Part shown: positions 5,190 through 5,606 of the stretch, one piece after another
How positions within the stretch are numbered: the first letter of the stretch is position 1
How the letters are laid out: each line of letters starts with the position of its first letter
Source of the DNA: an uncultured Veillonella sp.
GTDB taxonomy: Bacteria; Bacillota; Negativicutes; Veillonellales; Veillonellaceae
NCBI GenBank assembly: GCA_934202215.1
Contig: CAKPXR010000074.1
Coordinates: forward strand, 1-5,606
Direction: 5' to 3'
DNA: 5,606 nt
Made by a program: the position numbers and the translations under genes
The notes under the pieces: generated by a model
Told to the model about the DNA's origin: nothing
Databases searched by the model: none
Seen by the model: the letters and a program-made list of their open reading frames with translations, nothing else

Positions 5190-5212
5190 ACAGTATATAA
5201 CAATATAACTGT
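5190..5212 (-). other. Second hairpin in the SIMPL 5' leader
   Basis: ACAGT (5190-5194) pairs with ACTGT (5208-5212), and after a one-base bulge TATA (5196-5199) pairs with TATA (5204-5207) around a 4-nt loop. If transcription begins near 5235, this lies in the first half of the leader. It is AU-rich and only moderately stable. Confidence 0.35.
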
Positions 5213-5241
5213 ATAAGTGAAAAAGACTATATTACAGCTAC

Positions 5242-5270
5242 ATTATACAAAATAGATTGTGTAAAATCAA
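5242..5270 (-). promoter_or_regulatory. SIMPL gene promoter
   Basis: On the minus strand, -35 TTGATT (5265-5270) and -10 TATAAT (5242-5247) are separated by 17 bp. Transcription should start near 5235, leaving an unusually long leader of about 138 nt with two hairpins. Other TATAAT-like strings closer to the gene (for example 5117-5122) lack a good -35. Confidence 0.7.
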
Positions 5271-5334
5271 TCTTGGAACTCGAAAAAACAAAATGAACGT
5301 GTAATGAAAGTTGTGTGAAGTTGAGAATTAGGGG

Positions 5335-5363
5335 TTGCCATTATATTTTGCTTATACTATAAT
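5335..5363 (+). promoter_or_regulatory. rrn promoter P1
   Basis: -35 TTGCCA (5335-5340) and -10 TATAAT (5358-5363) are separated by an optimal 17 bp. Transcription should start near 5369-5371. No gene follows on this strand before the right edge, and the downstream sequence looks like an rRNA leader, so this is the upstream member of a tandem rrn promoter pair. Confidence 0.8.
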
Positions 5364-5370
5364 ATGCATA

Positions 5371-5388
5371 CAGTCGTTCAAACGACTG
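5371..5388 (+). repeat. Palindrome at the rrn P1 start site
   Basis: CAGTCGTT (5371-5378) and AACGACTG (5381-5388) are perfect inverted copies around CA. The repeat begins 8 bp after the -10, at about +1 to +3. P1 transcripts would therefore start with a strong 8-bp hairpin, or the site could be an operator. Confidence 0.7.
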
Positions 5389-5456
5389 TTTATTAATGAG
5401 TGTAGCGATGCACTTTGAGGTTTGAAAAAACTTCAAAAAAAAGATTATAAAATGTG

Positions 5457-5485
5457 TTGACATGAGTGTGTTCACATGTTATTAT
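5457..5485 (+). promoter_or_regulatory. rrn promoter P2
   Basis: A perfect -35 TTGACA (5457-5462) is followed after 17 bp by TATTAT (5480-5485). The better -10 sequence TATAAT (5483-5488) would need a 20-bp spacer. An A-rich tract (5425-5442) lies upstream in the place of an UP element. P2 is about 122 bp downstream of P1, as in other tandem rrn promoters. Confidence 0.75.
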
Positions 5486-5489
5486 AATC

Positions 5490-5508
5490 AAGTCGTCAGA
5501 TGACGCTT
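5490..5508 (+). repeat. Palindrome at the rrn P2 start site
   Basis: CGTCA (5494-5498) and TGACG (5501-5505) are perfect inverted copies around GA. The outer AAG (5490-5492) and CTT (5506-5508) extend the stem past one bulged T. It starts within a few bases of the P2 -10 and shares AGTCGT with the palindrome at P1. Confidence 0.6.
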
Positions 5509-5606
5509 TAGTAAAACGTGAAGCTGACAACAGATCTTTGAAAACTGAACAATGATAGGTAATCAATCATATGATTGAACATATGCCAGAGTGCGGGTTT
5601 TGACAT

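Larger units (their letters stand above)
5371..5606 (+). other. rRNA operon leader (16S gene expected beyond the right edge)
   Basis: There is no coding potential here. After the two promoters the sequence contains GATCTTTGAAAACTGAAC (5533-5550), a string very common in the leaders and spacers of Firmicute rRNA operons and overlapping the boxA antitermination site. It continues to the edge without reaching the mature 16S start motif (AGAGTTTGATC). Other leader structures are a GCGA-tetraloop hairpin (AGTGTA 5399-5404 with TGCACT 5409-5414), a stem pairing TTTGAGGTT (5414-5422) with AACTTCAAA (5429-5437), and a 16-bp palindrome TCAATCATATGATTGA (5563-5578). That the next gene is 16S rRNA is inferred. 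Confidence 0.75.

Noticed and set aside
5364..5396. Ten-codon ATG frame in the rrn P1 leader
   Set aside because: It has no Shine-Dalgarno and would begin at or before the transcription start, and its bases form the start-site palindrome.
5563..5578. 16-bp palindrome near the right edge as a mobile-element or attachment site
   Set aside because: It lies in the rRNA leader and is better explained as part of the precursor-rRNA fold; there are no insertion-sequence or integrase signs.
1..5606. CRISPR array, tRNA genes, transposases or toxin-antitoxin pair
   Set aside because: No regularly spaced repeats, no tRNA-like fold or GGTTCRA-type motif, and no matching small gene pairs were seen on either strand.

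Overview
The window comes from a low-GC bacterium. The gene content, the protein sequences and an rRNA leader of the Firmicutes kind suggest a Negativicute, most likely Veillonella; this is a recognition call without a database search. It is mainly a housekeeping region: four complete genes, the 3' end of a fifth, and the promoter/leader region of an rRNA operon whose first rRNA gene should begin just past the right edge.

Layout. 1-192 (+): C-terminus of a PepSY-like protein, followed by a bidirectional terminator (217-247) shared with the convergent flavoprotein. 291-1808 (-): dihydrolipoyl dehydrogenase-type disulfide oxidoreductase, with its own promoter and a Fur/PerR-box-like site at the predicted transcription start. 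2037-3257 (-): SstT, the Na+/serine-threonine symporter, with its own terminator (1987-2020) and a strong promoter. 3258-3638: a 381-bp divergent intergenic region with promoters for sstT (-) and menG (+) and several inverted repeats. 3639-4385 (+): MenG/UbiE methyltransferase. 4366-5097 (-): secreted SIMPL (DUF541) protein, overlapping menG tail-to-tail by 20 bp. 5098-5606: SIMPL promoter and structured 5' leader, then tandem rrn promoters P1 and P2 (+), each followed by a palindrome at the start site, and a boxA-like leader sequence.

The genes do not form one pathway. Each appears to be its own transcription unit: there are no same-strand neighbours with short spacing, and each has a recognisable promoter and/or terminator. 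The functions are redox (disulfide oxidoreductase), amino-acid uptake (SstT), quinone biosynthesis (MenG), an envelope protein (SIMPL) and ribosome synthesis (rrn).

I did not find a new multi-gene system. The points most worth checking are: an 8-G homopolymer in the TM7 motif of sstT that could slip; a likely menG terminator placed inside the coding sequence of the convergent SIMPL gene; motif deviations and a C-terminal insertion in the flavoprotein; a motif I Gly-to-Cys change in MenG; the palindromes at both rrn start sites; and the two-hairpin leader of the SIMPL gene.
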